Shown in pieces: positions 18,366 to 26,337 of a DNA stretch of 64,000 nt. This DNA is from Cesiribacter sp. SM1 (GTDB lineage: Bacteria; Bacteroidota; Bacteroidia; Cytophagales; Cyclobacteriaceae), in contig NZ_JAHXBU010000094.1 in NCBI RefSeq assembly GCF_020178975.1, positions 248,001 through 312,000 on the forward strand. The letters are read 5' to 3'. Made by a program: the position numbers and the translations under genes. The first letter of the stretch is position 1. Each line of letters starts with the position of its first letter. Below the pieces are notes generated by a model that was given only the letters and a program-made list of their open reading frames with translations, was not told where the DNA came from and made no database searches.

Positions 18366-20351
18366 TTACTTAACCGGATAAATACGCGCTGCCCAGCCAC
18401 CACCTGGTGCCATTTCTGCCTTTAGCTGATCTTTGGAGCTTACCTTCACCACTTCACGTACGTAGTCCGATCCTTCCCTGTCTGCATTGATGCCATCTTT
18501 GAAAATCTCGGCCTCATAGGCACCTTCGGGTAAAAAGGAAAAAGCAATATCTACATCGTGGCCATCCCAGTTGGTGATGGCACCCACATACCAGGTGTCG
18601 CCTTTTCTGCGGGCTATGGCTGCATACTCCGACACCTTACCCTCAAGAGCAACGGTTTCATCAAAGGTAGTAGGTACCGAAGCAATAAAGCGGGTACTCT
18701 CCTGCTCTCTTTGGTAGCTGGTAGGGTTATCTGCCAGCATGTTGAAGGGCGCCTCGTACATTACATACAGCGCCAGCTGATGCGCACGGGTACCCTGGCT
18801 CATAGGTGTGGAGTGTATGGCGCGGAAGTTATGCTTGTTGGCATTGTTCATGGCGCCAGGGGTATAATCCATGGGGCCGGCCAGCATGCGGATAAAGGGA
18901 ATGGTACTGTCGTAGAGCGGGAAATCGGGATTAGACCATTTTGCCTGCTCCAGCCCGTGCACACCCTCAAAATTAACCACATTGGGGTAGGTACGCTGCA
19001 GCCCTGTTGGCTTATAGGCACCATGATAATCGATCATCAACTTATACTCAGCTGCTTTTTGGGCCAGGTTGTAGTAAAAGTCTACCATCTTCTGATCATC
19101 ACGGTCCATAAAATCAACTTTAAAGCCTTTTACGCCCATTTTAGAGTAGGTAGAAAGTGCTTCGTCGGTCTTCTTGCTCAGTGGCAGCCAGCCGCCCCAC
19201 AGCCATATCCCTACATTTTTCTGCTTTGCATAATCAATGATCTCCTGCAGGTTAATTTCGGGCACAATCTTCATAATATCCTCAGAGGTAGCCCAGCCTT
19301 CATCGAGCAGCACGTTTTCGATATTATTGGCTGCTGCAAAATCTATGTAATACTTATAAGTATCTGTGTTGATGCCTGCACGGAAATCCACGCCAGAAAT
19401 ATTCCAGTCATTCCACCAGTCCCAGGCAACCTTACCCGGCTCTACCCAGGAGGCATCTTTGATCCTGGAAGGGGAGGCCAGCTTGTAGATCATGTCGTTG
19501 TTCAGCAGATCCTTATCCTCTTCGCTCACAATGAGCACACGCCAGGGAAAGCTGCGGCTGCCTTCTGTTTTTGCTATGTAGGGCGCCCGCTTCATTACGT
19601 ACGACTGCAGGTTGTTGTGGCCACCCTGCTTTTCTTCTACAGGATAGGGGGCAAAATCGCCGGTTAAGGAGAAATCCTTCCCGCCTGCCTTCAGGAACAT
19701 ACCAGGGTAGCTCTCCAGGTCTGCCTCTGTAATGGCTGCTTTTATGCCGTTGGGCAGCTCTACCAGTACAGGGGCAAAAGCCAGTGTATCTTTATTGATC
19801 TCTGAGAGGCGGATGTGGTTATAAATGTTCTCGAAAGAGATCTGGTACATATCACCTACATGCGGATCATTCGCATAGGGTATGTAGATCATGTGGTCTT
19901 GTGGAAAATTGAATTCAGCTACCTCTGAAGCCACAGTAATGGGCTTTCTCTTTTTAGTAAAGAAGCGATAAGCCACGCCATCATTGTAGGCGCGGAAGAT
20001 CACACCATAGTCGCCCCTGAAGTTAAGGGTGAGCTGGTTGTAACGATCTTCAATTACATCCTTTTTATAGTTAAGCGCTTTAATGGTGGTGTTTACACTT
20101 TCGGGTTTGGAGGAGGCAACCTTAACATTTTCGCCAAGGGTCTGGCCGCCTTCCAGGCGCATGGCAATGGAAGAGGGGGCTATTACCTGCTGCTGCCCAT
20201 GTTGCACCGACCACTGCAGCTGCCCTGCAGCATCAACCGTAACCTGAATTTTATTATCAGGAGAGTTAAGCCTGAACTGCTGGTTCTTCTGTGCATAAAC
20301 AACGCCTGCACTGAGCAGCAGCACAAGTATGATGTATATGTTTCTCATCAT
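18366..20351 (-). CDS. GH97 family alpha-glycosidase, probably retaining alpha-galactosidase type
   Basis: The 661-residue protein has a signal peptide (IILVLLLSAGVVYA) and the three-part GH97 fold: an N-terminal beta-sandwich (about 25-290), a (beta/alpha)8 barrel (about 300-570) and a C-terminal beta domain. VAWDWWNDWNISG marks the start of the barrel. Asp413 in GFKVDFMDRDD fits the nucleophile of the retaining GH97 subgroup described for a Bacteroides alpha-galactosidase, and Glu462 or Glu468 in FEGVHGLEQAKW fits its acid/base. The inverting SusB-type subgroup places a Glu base elsewhere. The subgroup call is inference from position. It is periplasmic or secreted. The upstream region (20352-20726) should hold its promoter. 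Confidence 0.88.
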   Translation of the reverse strand: MMRNIYIILVLLLSAGVVYAQKNQQFRLNSPDNKIQVTVDAAGQLQWSVQHGQQQVIAPSSIAMRLEGGQTLGENVKVASSKPESVNTTIKALNYKKDVIEDRYNQLTLNFRGDYGVIFRAYNDGVAYRFFTKKRKPITVASEVAEFNFPQDHMIYIPYANDPHVGDMYQISFENIYNHIRLSEINKDTLAFAPVLVELPNGIKAAITEADLESYPGMFLKAGGKDFSLTGDFAPYPVEEKQGGHNNLQSYVMKRAPYIAKTEGSRSFPWRVLIVSEEDKDLLNNDMIYKLASPSRIKDASWVEPGKVAWDWWNDWNISGVDFRAGINTDTYKYYIDFAAANNIENVLLDEGWATSEDIMKIVPEINLQEIIDYAKQKNVGIWLWGGWLPLSKKTDEALSTYSKMGVKGFKVDFMDRDDQKMVDFYYNLAQKAAEYKLMIDYHGAYKPTGLQRTYPNVVNFEGVHGLEQAKWSNPDFPLYDSTIPFIRMLAGPMDYTPGAMNNANKHNFRAIHSTPMSQGTRAHQLALYVMYEAPFNMLADNPTSYQREQESTRFIASVPTTFDETVALEGKVSEYAAIARRKGDTWYVGAITNWDGHDVDIAFSFLPEGAYEAEIFKDGINADREGSDYVREVVKVSSKDQLKAEMAPGGGWAARIYPVK

Positions 20352-20726
20352 GATGGTATAGTGAAAAGTAGTTGGTACCGGTTATCAGGTATGAGCAATA
20401 ATTCCTTGAACACTTCAGGAAATCATTTCTAAACTGGCTGAATATAGTTTTAAACTGCCACCTAAAGCATAGCACTGCAGACCGCCTGCATTTGGCATTG
20501 CTCCTACTCTGCAAAGTAGTAAACGATTGCTGAAATAGAACTTTTTAGTTACTGTTTTTAAAGAAGATTATCTGCATGGCAGTAAATACCACAAAAGCCT
20601 GCTAAAAACAGATTAGCTGGCTAAGAAGCAGATGTAGCTGTAGTGCTTAGGCACCTACTTACCTCTGCTTACTTTTGTTCGCCCTTACACTCAACCTACA
20701 TTTAGGTTACCAGAGCACCAGTACGC
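20352..20726. promoter_or_regulatory. Gap upstream of GH97
   Basis: This 375-bp gap has no gene. Three imperfect heptamers (GGTACCG, GTTATCA, GGTATGA) lie at 20374-20394. An imperfect stem with arms AAGCAGA and TCTGCTT spans 20626-20670. Both are weak. Confidence 0.3.
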
Positions 20727-21113
20727 TCATAATACCTTTACCTGGGTATGGCCATGCGGAGCTGGTTTACCATCCTCGCCTAAATTAACAAATACCATTT
20801 TATCTATGGTGAGGATGCTGCTCTTGGTAATAAGGTTGCGCACTTCGCAGCGCAGGGTAATGGAGGTATTACCAAATGAAGCCACCGCCAGACCCAGCTC
20901 TATGATATCGCCCAGGCGGGCAGAGCTTACAAAGTTGATCTCTGAAATATATTTGGTTACCACCCGGCTGTTATCTAGCTGGGCAATAGCATAAATGGCA
21001 GCTTCTTCATCGAGCCAGCGCAGCAGGCTGCCACCAAAAAGCGTACCATTGGGATTCAGGTCTTCGGGTTTTACCCATTTGCGGGTGTGAAATTTCATGC
21101 TTGCTAGGTTCAA
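20727..21113 (-). CDS. Acyl-CoA thioesterase, hotdog fold
   Basis: This 128-residue cytoplasmic protein is a single hotdog domain of the YciA/ACOT group, which hydrolyses acyl-CoA to free acid and CoA. The motif PEDLNPNGTLFGGSLLRWLDEEAA is characteristic: the Asn and the small GG pair lead into the central hotdog helix and the Asp is the catalytic residue. INFVSSARLGDIIEL and the later beta strands complete the fold. The length is that of a minimal family member, which works as a dimer or hexamer. It stands alone on the minus strand, divergent from the NADH dehydrogenase gene. The fatty-acyl substrate range is unknown. Confidence 0.9.
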   Translation of the reverse strand: MNLASMKFHTRKWVKPEDLNPNGTLFGGSLLRWLDEEAAIYAIAQLDNSRVVTKYISEINFVSSARLGDIIELGLAVASFGNTSITLRCEVRNLITKSSILTIDKMVFVNLGEDGKPAPHGHTQVKVL

Positions 21114-21448
21114 AAATGTCTATGTTTTAACGATTGCTGTTTTCTCCACACAGCTTGGAGGGCTGCAGCACAAACTACCGCCTGTTCTAAAAACTAATAT
21201 GGAATCAGGGGCCTATGTTTGAGAGAAAACTACACTGTTTTATGTTATCATGTCAAATACTAAGGCATTGTTTTGTATTTTCAGCTGTTTTTAAGATGCT
21301 GTACGGAACATTACAGGCCTATGGCTACAGAATCGTGAAACATTCAGCATCAGATGCCTTTTTATCGGAACAATGGGCGCTGTAATTCGTCAGTTATATT
21401 AGATTTTTAAACATTTGCCTCCGGGGCAAAGCTTACTTTTAAGGGGAT
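21114..21448. promoter_or_regulatory. Divergent promoter region, thioesterase / NADH dehydrogenase
   Basis: This 335-bp gap contains no gene. A short hairpin (TTTGCC / GGCAAA, 21414-21430) lies in the probable leader of the NADH dehydrogenase gene. AAGGGG about 4 bp before the ATG at 21449 is an unusually good ribosome-binding site for this window. Confidence 0.4.
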
Positions 21449-22789
21449 ATGACGCAGGACTTTCAGGAGATAAACATTCAGATACCACGTACCGATAAGC
21501 CAAGGGTGGTTATCATAGGCGGAGGCTTTGCAGGCCTTAACATTATGAAGGCAATTGACACCCGCTACTACCAGGTTGTGGTGCTCGACCGGCATAATTA
21601 CCATACCTTTCAGCCCTTGCTGTACCAGGTAGCTACTGCCGGCCTGGAGCCAGGTTCTATTGCCGGCCCGCTGCGGCACTTCATCGAAAATAACGAAGAG
21701 GTGTTTTTCCGCATGGCCAAGGTTACCAGAATCAACCCCGAGCGCAGAACTGTTACCACGCCGGTTGGGGAGCTTAAGTATGATTACCTGATCATTGCCT
21801 GTGGATCGCGCACCAATTACTTTGGCAAAGACGAAGCTTTCAAGGAAGCCCTGCCCCTGAAGCAGATTCCGCAGGCGCTGAACATGCGCTCCCACATTCT
21901 GCAAAACTTTGAGAAGGCCGTTAACACTGTTGATAGTTACGAGCTAAGAAGCCTGCTTAATATTGTAATTGTAGGCGGCGGACCTACCGGTGTGGAAGTA
22001 GCCGGGGCTTTGGGCGAGCTGCGCAGCCATGTATTACCTAAAGACTACCCCGAGCTTAACTTCAGGCAAATGCAGATTTACCTGGTGGAGGGCTTGCCAC
22101 GCCTGCTCAATGGCATGAGCGATAAGGCCGGCAGAAAAGCTACCAAGTACCTCAAAGATTTTGAGGTAAACCTCATGCTCAACACCATAGTAGAATCTTA
22201 CGATGGTAAAGAAGTGCGCCTCAACAATGGAGAAATTATTCCAACCCAAACCCTCGTATGGGCAGCTGGCGTAAAAGGAAACATTATTCCCGGCCTGCCC
22301 GATGAGGTAATTGAGCGCGACAGGATTCTGGTAGATGATTTTAACAGGGTGAGGGGATCTGACAGTATTTTTGCCGTTGGCGATATTGCCCAGCTTACAA
22401 CGGAAAAGTACCCGAAAGGACTACCCATGCTGGCGCCTGTGGCGATACAGCAGGGTGAGCGGCTGGCCAAGAACCTGAACCGCGCCATGGAGGGGAAAGA
22501 AATGAAGCCATTCAAATATACCAACAAAGGCTATATGGCTACTGTGGGTCGTAACAGGGCGGTGGTAGATATGCCCAACGGCTGGAGCTTTGGTGGTTTT
22601 ATGGCCTGGATGGCCTGGATGTTTATTCACCTGCTTTACCTGATTGGCTTCCGCAATAAGCTGGTGGTACTCAACAACTGGATCTGGAATTACTTTACCT
22701 ACGATCGCGGCATACGCCTGATCATACGTCCGTTTAACAGGGAAGAAAAATTAAAGCAACATGAGGCAGAAATCTCGGGGGTCAAGTAG
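21449..22789 (+). CDS. ndh: Type II NADH dehydrogenase (NDH-2), FAD-dependent
   Basis: The enzyme passes electrons from NADH to quinone at the inner membrane without pumping protons. The 446-residue protein has the FAD-binding Rossmann motif VVIIGGGFAGLNIMKAI at about residues 20-36 and the NAD-binding motif IVIVGGGPTGVEVAGALGE at about 170-190. DSIFAVGDIA marks the FAD-ribityl contact. A C-terminal hydrophobic part (FMAWMAWMFIHLLYLIGF) is the expected membrane-attachment region. HNYHTFQPLLYQVATAGL near the N-terminus is typical of bacterial NDH-2. It is a single gene that meets the radical SAM gene tail to tail with 6 bp between them. Confidence 0.93.
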   Translation: MTQDFQEINIQIPRTDKPRVVIIGGGFAGLNIMKAIDTRYYQVVVLDRHNYHTFQPLLYQVATAGLEPGSIAGPLRHFIENNEEVFFRMAKVTRINPERRTVTTPVGELKYDYLIIACGSRTNYFGKDEAFKEALPLKQIPQALNMRSHILQNFEKAVNTVDSYELRSLLNIVIVGGGPTGVEVAGALGELRSHVLPKDYPELNFRQMQIYLVEGLPRLLNGMSDKAGRKATKYLKDFEVNLMLNTIVESYDGKEVRLNNGEIIPTQTLVWAAGVKGNIIPGLPDEVIERDRILVDDFNRVRGSDSIFAVGDIAQLTTEKYPKGLPMLAPVAIQQGERLAKNLNRAMEGKEMKPFKYTNKGYMATVGRNRAVVDMPNGWSFGGFMAWMAWMFIHLLYLIGFRNKLVVLNNWIWNYFTYDRGIRLIIRPFNREEKLKQHEAEISGVK

Positions 22790-22795
22790 CAATGC

Positions 22796-23815
22796 TTACC
22801 CCCAGACTTTTGTGCCTTCTGTGCAGTTCCGGCACATTTCTATCTGATCCCTGCCTTTCAGGATAAGGGAGCGAAACTGCTCATACTCGCCGCTGTTCCA
22901 TATCTCGCGGAAGCTTTTTTGCTGCGCATCGCCCAGGCGGTGGTGGGCATCTTTATCAAAACAACAGGGCACTACCTTACCATCCCAGGTTACCACGCAG
23001 CTGTGCCACATTTTCCAGCAGTGGTCCAGCAGCTTGTTTTTAATATGCCAGCGACCATCGATACCCTGCTGATAGCGGCTGTAGCGGCCAATAGTGGGGA
23101 TCAGGGGCGATCCTTCTTCATAGTCGTAAATCTGTGCTGTTTTAAACCAGACATCATCTACGCCTAATTGCTTTGCCAGCTTTTTTGCATCCTCCAGCTG
23201 ATGCTCATTGGGACGTACCACCAGAAACTGGAACACCACATAGGGTGTTCGGCTCTTTAACTGTTTTCGCCACTGCAGCAGACGCTTTGTTCCCTCCAGT
23301 ACTTTTTCCAGCTTTCCGCCCACCCGGTATTGTTCGTACACCTCCTGGGTAGTGCCATCCAGCGATATAATAAGGCGGCTCAGGCCGCTCTCTACCGTCT
23401 GTCGTGCGCGCTCATCGCTAAGATAGTGGGCGTTGGTAGAGGTAGCTGTGTAAATACCCCGCTGATGCGCGTATTGCACCAGGTCCAGGAACTGAGGATG
23501 CAGGTAAGGCTCGCCCTGAAAATAAAGCAGGAGGTAGAGCAGGGTATCCTGCAGCTCATCAATAACTTTTTGGTATACCTCGTGCTGCAGCATGCCGGTG
23601 GGCCGGCTAAAAGAGCGCAGGCCGCTGGGGCACTCGGGGCAACGCAGATTACAGTGTGTGGTGGGCTCAAACGAAATACTTAGCGGCATGCCCGATATGC
23701 CGGCCCTACCACTGGTTCTACTATAGTAGTAGCTACCCAGCACCTGAGCAGCGTTGCGCAACTTGCGTGGCGTCAGGGTTCGGGAAAAATTATAGCCGTC
23801 CAGTAATGCACTCAT
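22796..23815 (-). CDS. Radical SAM protein with SPASM domain
   Basis: The 339-residue protein has the radical SAM cluster motif CNLRCPEC at about residue 56 (CxxxCxxC, binding the 4Fe-4S cluster that cleaves S-adenosylmethionine). A C-terminal SPASM domain supplies further cysteines (SCVVTWDGKVVPCCFDKD, then MCRNC near the end), which bind auxiliary clusters. Relatives include enzymes that modify peptides (sactipeptide and PQQ-type maturases) and others of unknown substrate. No small precursor peptide is visible next to it, so I do not assign a peptide substrate. It is transcribed alone, convergent with ndh. Confidence 0.88.
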   Translation of the reverse strand: MSALLDGYNFSRTLTPRKLRNAAQVLGSYYYSRTSGRAGISGMPLSISFEPTTHCNLRCPECPSGLRSFSRPTGMLQHEVYQKVIDELQDTLLYLLLYFQGEPYLHPQFLDLVQYAHQRGIYTATSTNAHYLSDERARQTVESGLSRLIISLDGTTQEVYEQYRVGGKLEKVLEGTKRLLQWRKQLKSRTPYVVFQFLVVRPNEHQLEDAKKLAKQLGVDDVWFKTAQIYDYEEGSPLIPTIGRYSRYQQGIDGRWHIKNKLLDHCWKMWHSCVVTWDGKVVPCCFDKDAHHRLGDAQQKSFREIWNSGEYEQFRSLILKGRDQIEMCRNCTEGTKVWG

Positions 23816-24194
23816 ATCTCTCTACTTCAAAACTACACAGCCTGTGCAGCAATCCCAAAAGCAGCAGAAGGAAATAATACATTGCCGTGAATAAAGGGGT
23901 GCATTGAACCAACCAGAATAACTATCTGAAATTATAAAAGAAGAGAAAATGCTGAGTTAATACTGCTATACCAGCGCTGTCAGTAGCAGAACAAATGGTA
24001 AAAAAATCAAGAGTAAGTAGTAAGTGGCGTGAAGTCTGCAGAGGAATTCCTGGCAGAACCAGAAACACTAATGGTTAAACAACAAAACAGGCAGGTTAAA
24101 GCAGGCGGATTTTTAGTGGCAGTTTTGGCTTTGGCTGAAGCCTGACGGCCAGAAAATAAGAGGGCTACAAGAAAGAATATAAGGTGCTTAGCAG
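23816..24194. other. Gap between radical SAM gene and a small gene
   Basis: This 379-bp gap should contain the radical SAM promoter. I see no gene, tRNA or strong repeat. One weak stem (GGCTT / AAGCC, 24127-24142) is not convincing. Confidence 0.35.
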
Positions 24195-24419
24195 TTACAG
24201 CTGCTCATCGAGCTGCTCCTCATCCGGACGAGAATATTCGTACCAGAATTCATAATCTTCGTACGCTATACAATCTTCCGCCACTGAGCCTCCCTCTTCC
24301 AGCTTTGTCAGGTATGTTTCGGGCAGCCAGTCACGCAGCGAACTGGCCTGGGGCGTCGGCAGCTTTGACAAGCGTATGTACTCTGTAGTACCTAAACGGT
24401 GTGGTGCTAACTTTGGCAT
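24195..24419 (-). CDS. Small acidic hypothetical protein
   Basis: This 74-residue frame has an ATG start and a balanced amino-acid content: a basic and Pro-rich first third, then an acidic, aromatic tail (YEDYEFWYEYS, ending DEEQLDEQL). It has no signal peptide or membrane segment and I recognise no family. It stands alone, with 237 bp to the next gene upstream. The composition is not what an antisense shadow would give, and it lies in otherwise empty DNA, which is why I call it. Confidence 0.5.
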   Translation of the reverse strand: MPKLAPHRLGTTEYIRLSKLPTPQASSLRDWLPETYLTKLEEGGSVAEDCIAYEDYEFWYEYSRPDEEQLDEQL

Positions 24420-24569
24420 ATCTATTCCCTGTTTTACTAAAGTACGGCAAATGATTATGGCTGTAGCTCTATTTCCCTTTAAGCTATTGTTATCATTACC
24501 GTTACCCTATAGACACAACAAAAACGCTGCCAGTTGTAAGTAACAAATAATATTTTTCAGATAAACAAC

Positions 24570-24602
24570 AAAAGCCCCAGAGCAGGCTGCAATGGGGCTT
24601 TT
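24570..24602 (-). terminator. Intrinsic terminator of the M20 dipeptidase gene
   Basis: A 10-bp stem (AAAAGCCCCA / TGGGGCTTTT) with a 13-nt loop is followed on the minus strand by TGTTGTTT. It lies about 55 bp past the stop. Confidence 0.88.
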
Positions 24603-24656
24603 TATATGTGTAGTAATTCTCTACAGCTGGGGAAGATATCCCGCAGCAATTATCCA

Positions 24657-26060
24657 CTATTGCTTCATGCGGGTGTAGTGCTGATAGAAAGCCACAATGG
24701 TTTCGATGCCCTTGAAGTAGTTAAAGACTCCATATTTCTCATTCGGTGAGTGTATGTTATCAGAATCAAGACCAAAACCCAGGAGCACAGAATCGAGGCC
24801 CAGCTCTTTCTGGAAGAGGGAAACAATGGGAATACTGCCACCATCGCGGGTAGGCACAGGCGTTTTGCCCCAGCACTCTTCAAAAGCAGCACTTGCCGCC
24901 CTGTATTCTGTAGAATCTGTGGGTACTACAGCTGCTTCGCCACCGTGGTGCGGCTTTACTGTTACTTTTACACCTGCAGGTGCAATAGACTTAAAATGCT
25001 TTGTAAATAGCTGTGTAATTTCTTCTGATTCCTGGTTGGGCACCAGGCGCATAGAAATTTTAGCATAAGCCTTGGAAGGCAGTACCGTTTTGGCGCCTTC
25101 GCCTATGTATCCGCCCCAGATACCATTTACATCCAGGGTTGGGCGTATGCCCACGCGCTCAATGGTACTGTAACCTTCTTCGCCATATACCTCGGCAATG
25201 CCCAGGTCCTGGGTAAACTCTTTTTCATCGTAAGGTGCATCGTGCAGCGCCTCACGTTCCTCCAGGCTTAGGGTGGCTACTTTATCGTAGAAGCCGGGTA
25301 TGGTAATATGTCTTTTTTCGTCGTGCAGAGAAGCAATCATGCTGCAGAGTACATTAATGGGGTTTGCCACTGCACCACCATAACGGCCAGAATGCAAGTC
25401 GCGGTTTGGCCCTACAACCTCTACCTCCAGATAGCTCATGCCACGAAGGCCAACCGTTATGGAAGGCGTCTGGTTAGAGATAATGCCTGTATCTGAAATC
25501 AGGATCACATCGGCCCTAAGCAAATCTTTATTGGCACGCACAAACTTCTCAAGGTTAGAAGAACCTACTTCCTCCTCGCCTTCTATCATGAACTTAACAT
25601 TGCAGCTAAGGCTTTGGGTGCGCATCATGGCCTCAAATGCCTTTACGTGCATATACACCTGCCCTTTATCATCGCAGGCTCCGCGGGCAAAAATAGCTCC
25701 CTGCGGGTGCTCGGGCGTTTTCTTAACAACCGGTTCAAAAGGCGGGCTGTCCCACAGCTCATAGGGGTCGGCAGGCTGTACATCGTAGTGCCCATACACC
25801 AGCACTGTTGGCAAAGCAGGGTCAACCTTTTTTTCTGCAAATACAATAGGATGTCCGGTAGTTTCGAAAAGCTCAACCCTATCGGCACCAGCCTCGCTCA
25901 AACGATTGCAAAGATATTCTGCAGCCCGGCGTACATCGCCCTGAAATTTAGAATCGGCACTTACCGAAGGAATGCGCAGCAGATCAAAAAGCTCGCCCAG
26001 AAAGCGGTCTTTGTTTTCTTCGATATAATTACGGTACAATGGCTGGGTGTTATTTTCCAT
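24657..26060 (-). CDS. M20 family dipeptidase
   Basis: This 467-residue cytoplasmic metallopeptidase hydrolyses dipeptides with a two-zinc centre. The first metal and catalytic motif is VYGHYDVQPAD (His and Asp, about residue 87-97), followed by ARGACDDKGQVYMH (metal-bridging Asp) and MIEGEEEVGSSN (general base Glu-Glu). Later comes the dimerisation domain, and a last metal His in NIHSPNEKYG. This order and the length match the M20A/dipeptidase group common in Bacteroidota and related to CNDP. It is a single gene with a terminator directly downstream. Confidence 0.93.
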   Translation of the reverse strand: MENNTQPLYRNYIEENKDRFLGELFDLLRIPSVSADSKFQGDVRRAAEYLCNRLSEAGADRVELFETTGHPIVFAEKKVDPALPTVLVYGHYDVQPADPYELWDSPPFEPVVKKTPEHPQGAIFARGACDDKGQVYMHVKAFEAMMRTQSLSCNVKFMIEGEEEVGSSNLEKFVRANKDLLRADVILISDTGIISNQTPSITVGLRGMSYLEVEVVGPNRDLHSGRYGGAVANPINVLCSMIASLHDEKRHITIPGFYDKVATLSLEEREALHDAPYDEKEFTQDLGIAEVYGEEGYSTIERVGIRPTLDVNGIWGGYIGEGAKTVLPSKAYAKISMRLVPNQESEEITQLFTKHFKSIAPAGVKVTVKPHHGGEAAVVPTDSTEYRAASAAFEECWGKTPVPTRDGGSIPIVSLFQKELGLDSVLLGFGLDSDNIHSPNEKYGVFNYFKGIETIVAFYQHYTRMKQ

Positions 26061-26268
26061 ATAGGTCAGGAATAGATTAGGCTAAAAATGTAATGCCACA
26101 AATATACACTTTTTCATAAAAGGGGTACCTGCGGTTAATTGCTTAAGCGCTGCAACATAAAATTGTTTTCCGATGGGAAGGAATTCGCAGGATGGAATAA
26201 TACACTGCTTCTTTCGGAGAGGACATATGTGTAGTTATTACTGATCGAGGCCCCAGGGGCTCTTTTAC

Positions 26269-26301
26269 CAAAAAAGCCGGCCCCTGTGAAGGAACCGGCT
26301 T
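26269..26301 (-). terminator. Intrinsic terminator of the giant secreted protein gene
   Basis: A 7-bp GC stem (AAGCCGG / CCGGCTT) lies 37 bp past the stop. Read on the minus strand it is followed by a run of Ts (CCGGCTTTTTTGG). Confidence 0.82.
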
Positions 26302-26337
26302 ATCAGTAACTATTTCATTTTAAGTGAGGCTTCAGGT

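Noticed and set aside
18558-19667. 369-codon plus-strand open frame
   Set aside because: It lies wholly opposite the GH97 gene, whose catalytic motifs are clear, and is an antisense shadow.
16852-20351. Classical polysaccharide utilisation locus around GH43 and GH97
   Set aside because: There is no SusC/SusD pair and no hybrid two-component or ECF regulator next to these genes.
21407-21904. 165-codon minus-strand frame over the ndh start
   Set aside because: It lies opposite the FAD-binding region of NDH-2, which has all its expected motifs.
22796-23815. Possible RiPP cluster around the radical SAM/SPASM gene
   Set aside because: No small precursor peptide gene, exporter or protease lies next to it; the neighbours are ndh and an acidic small protein 379 bp away.
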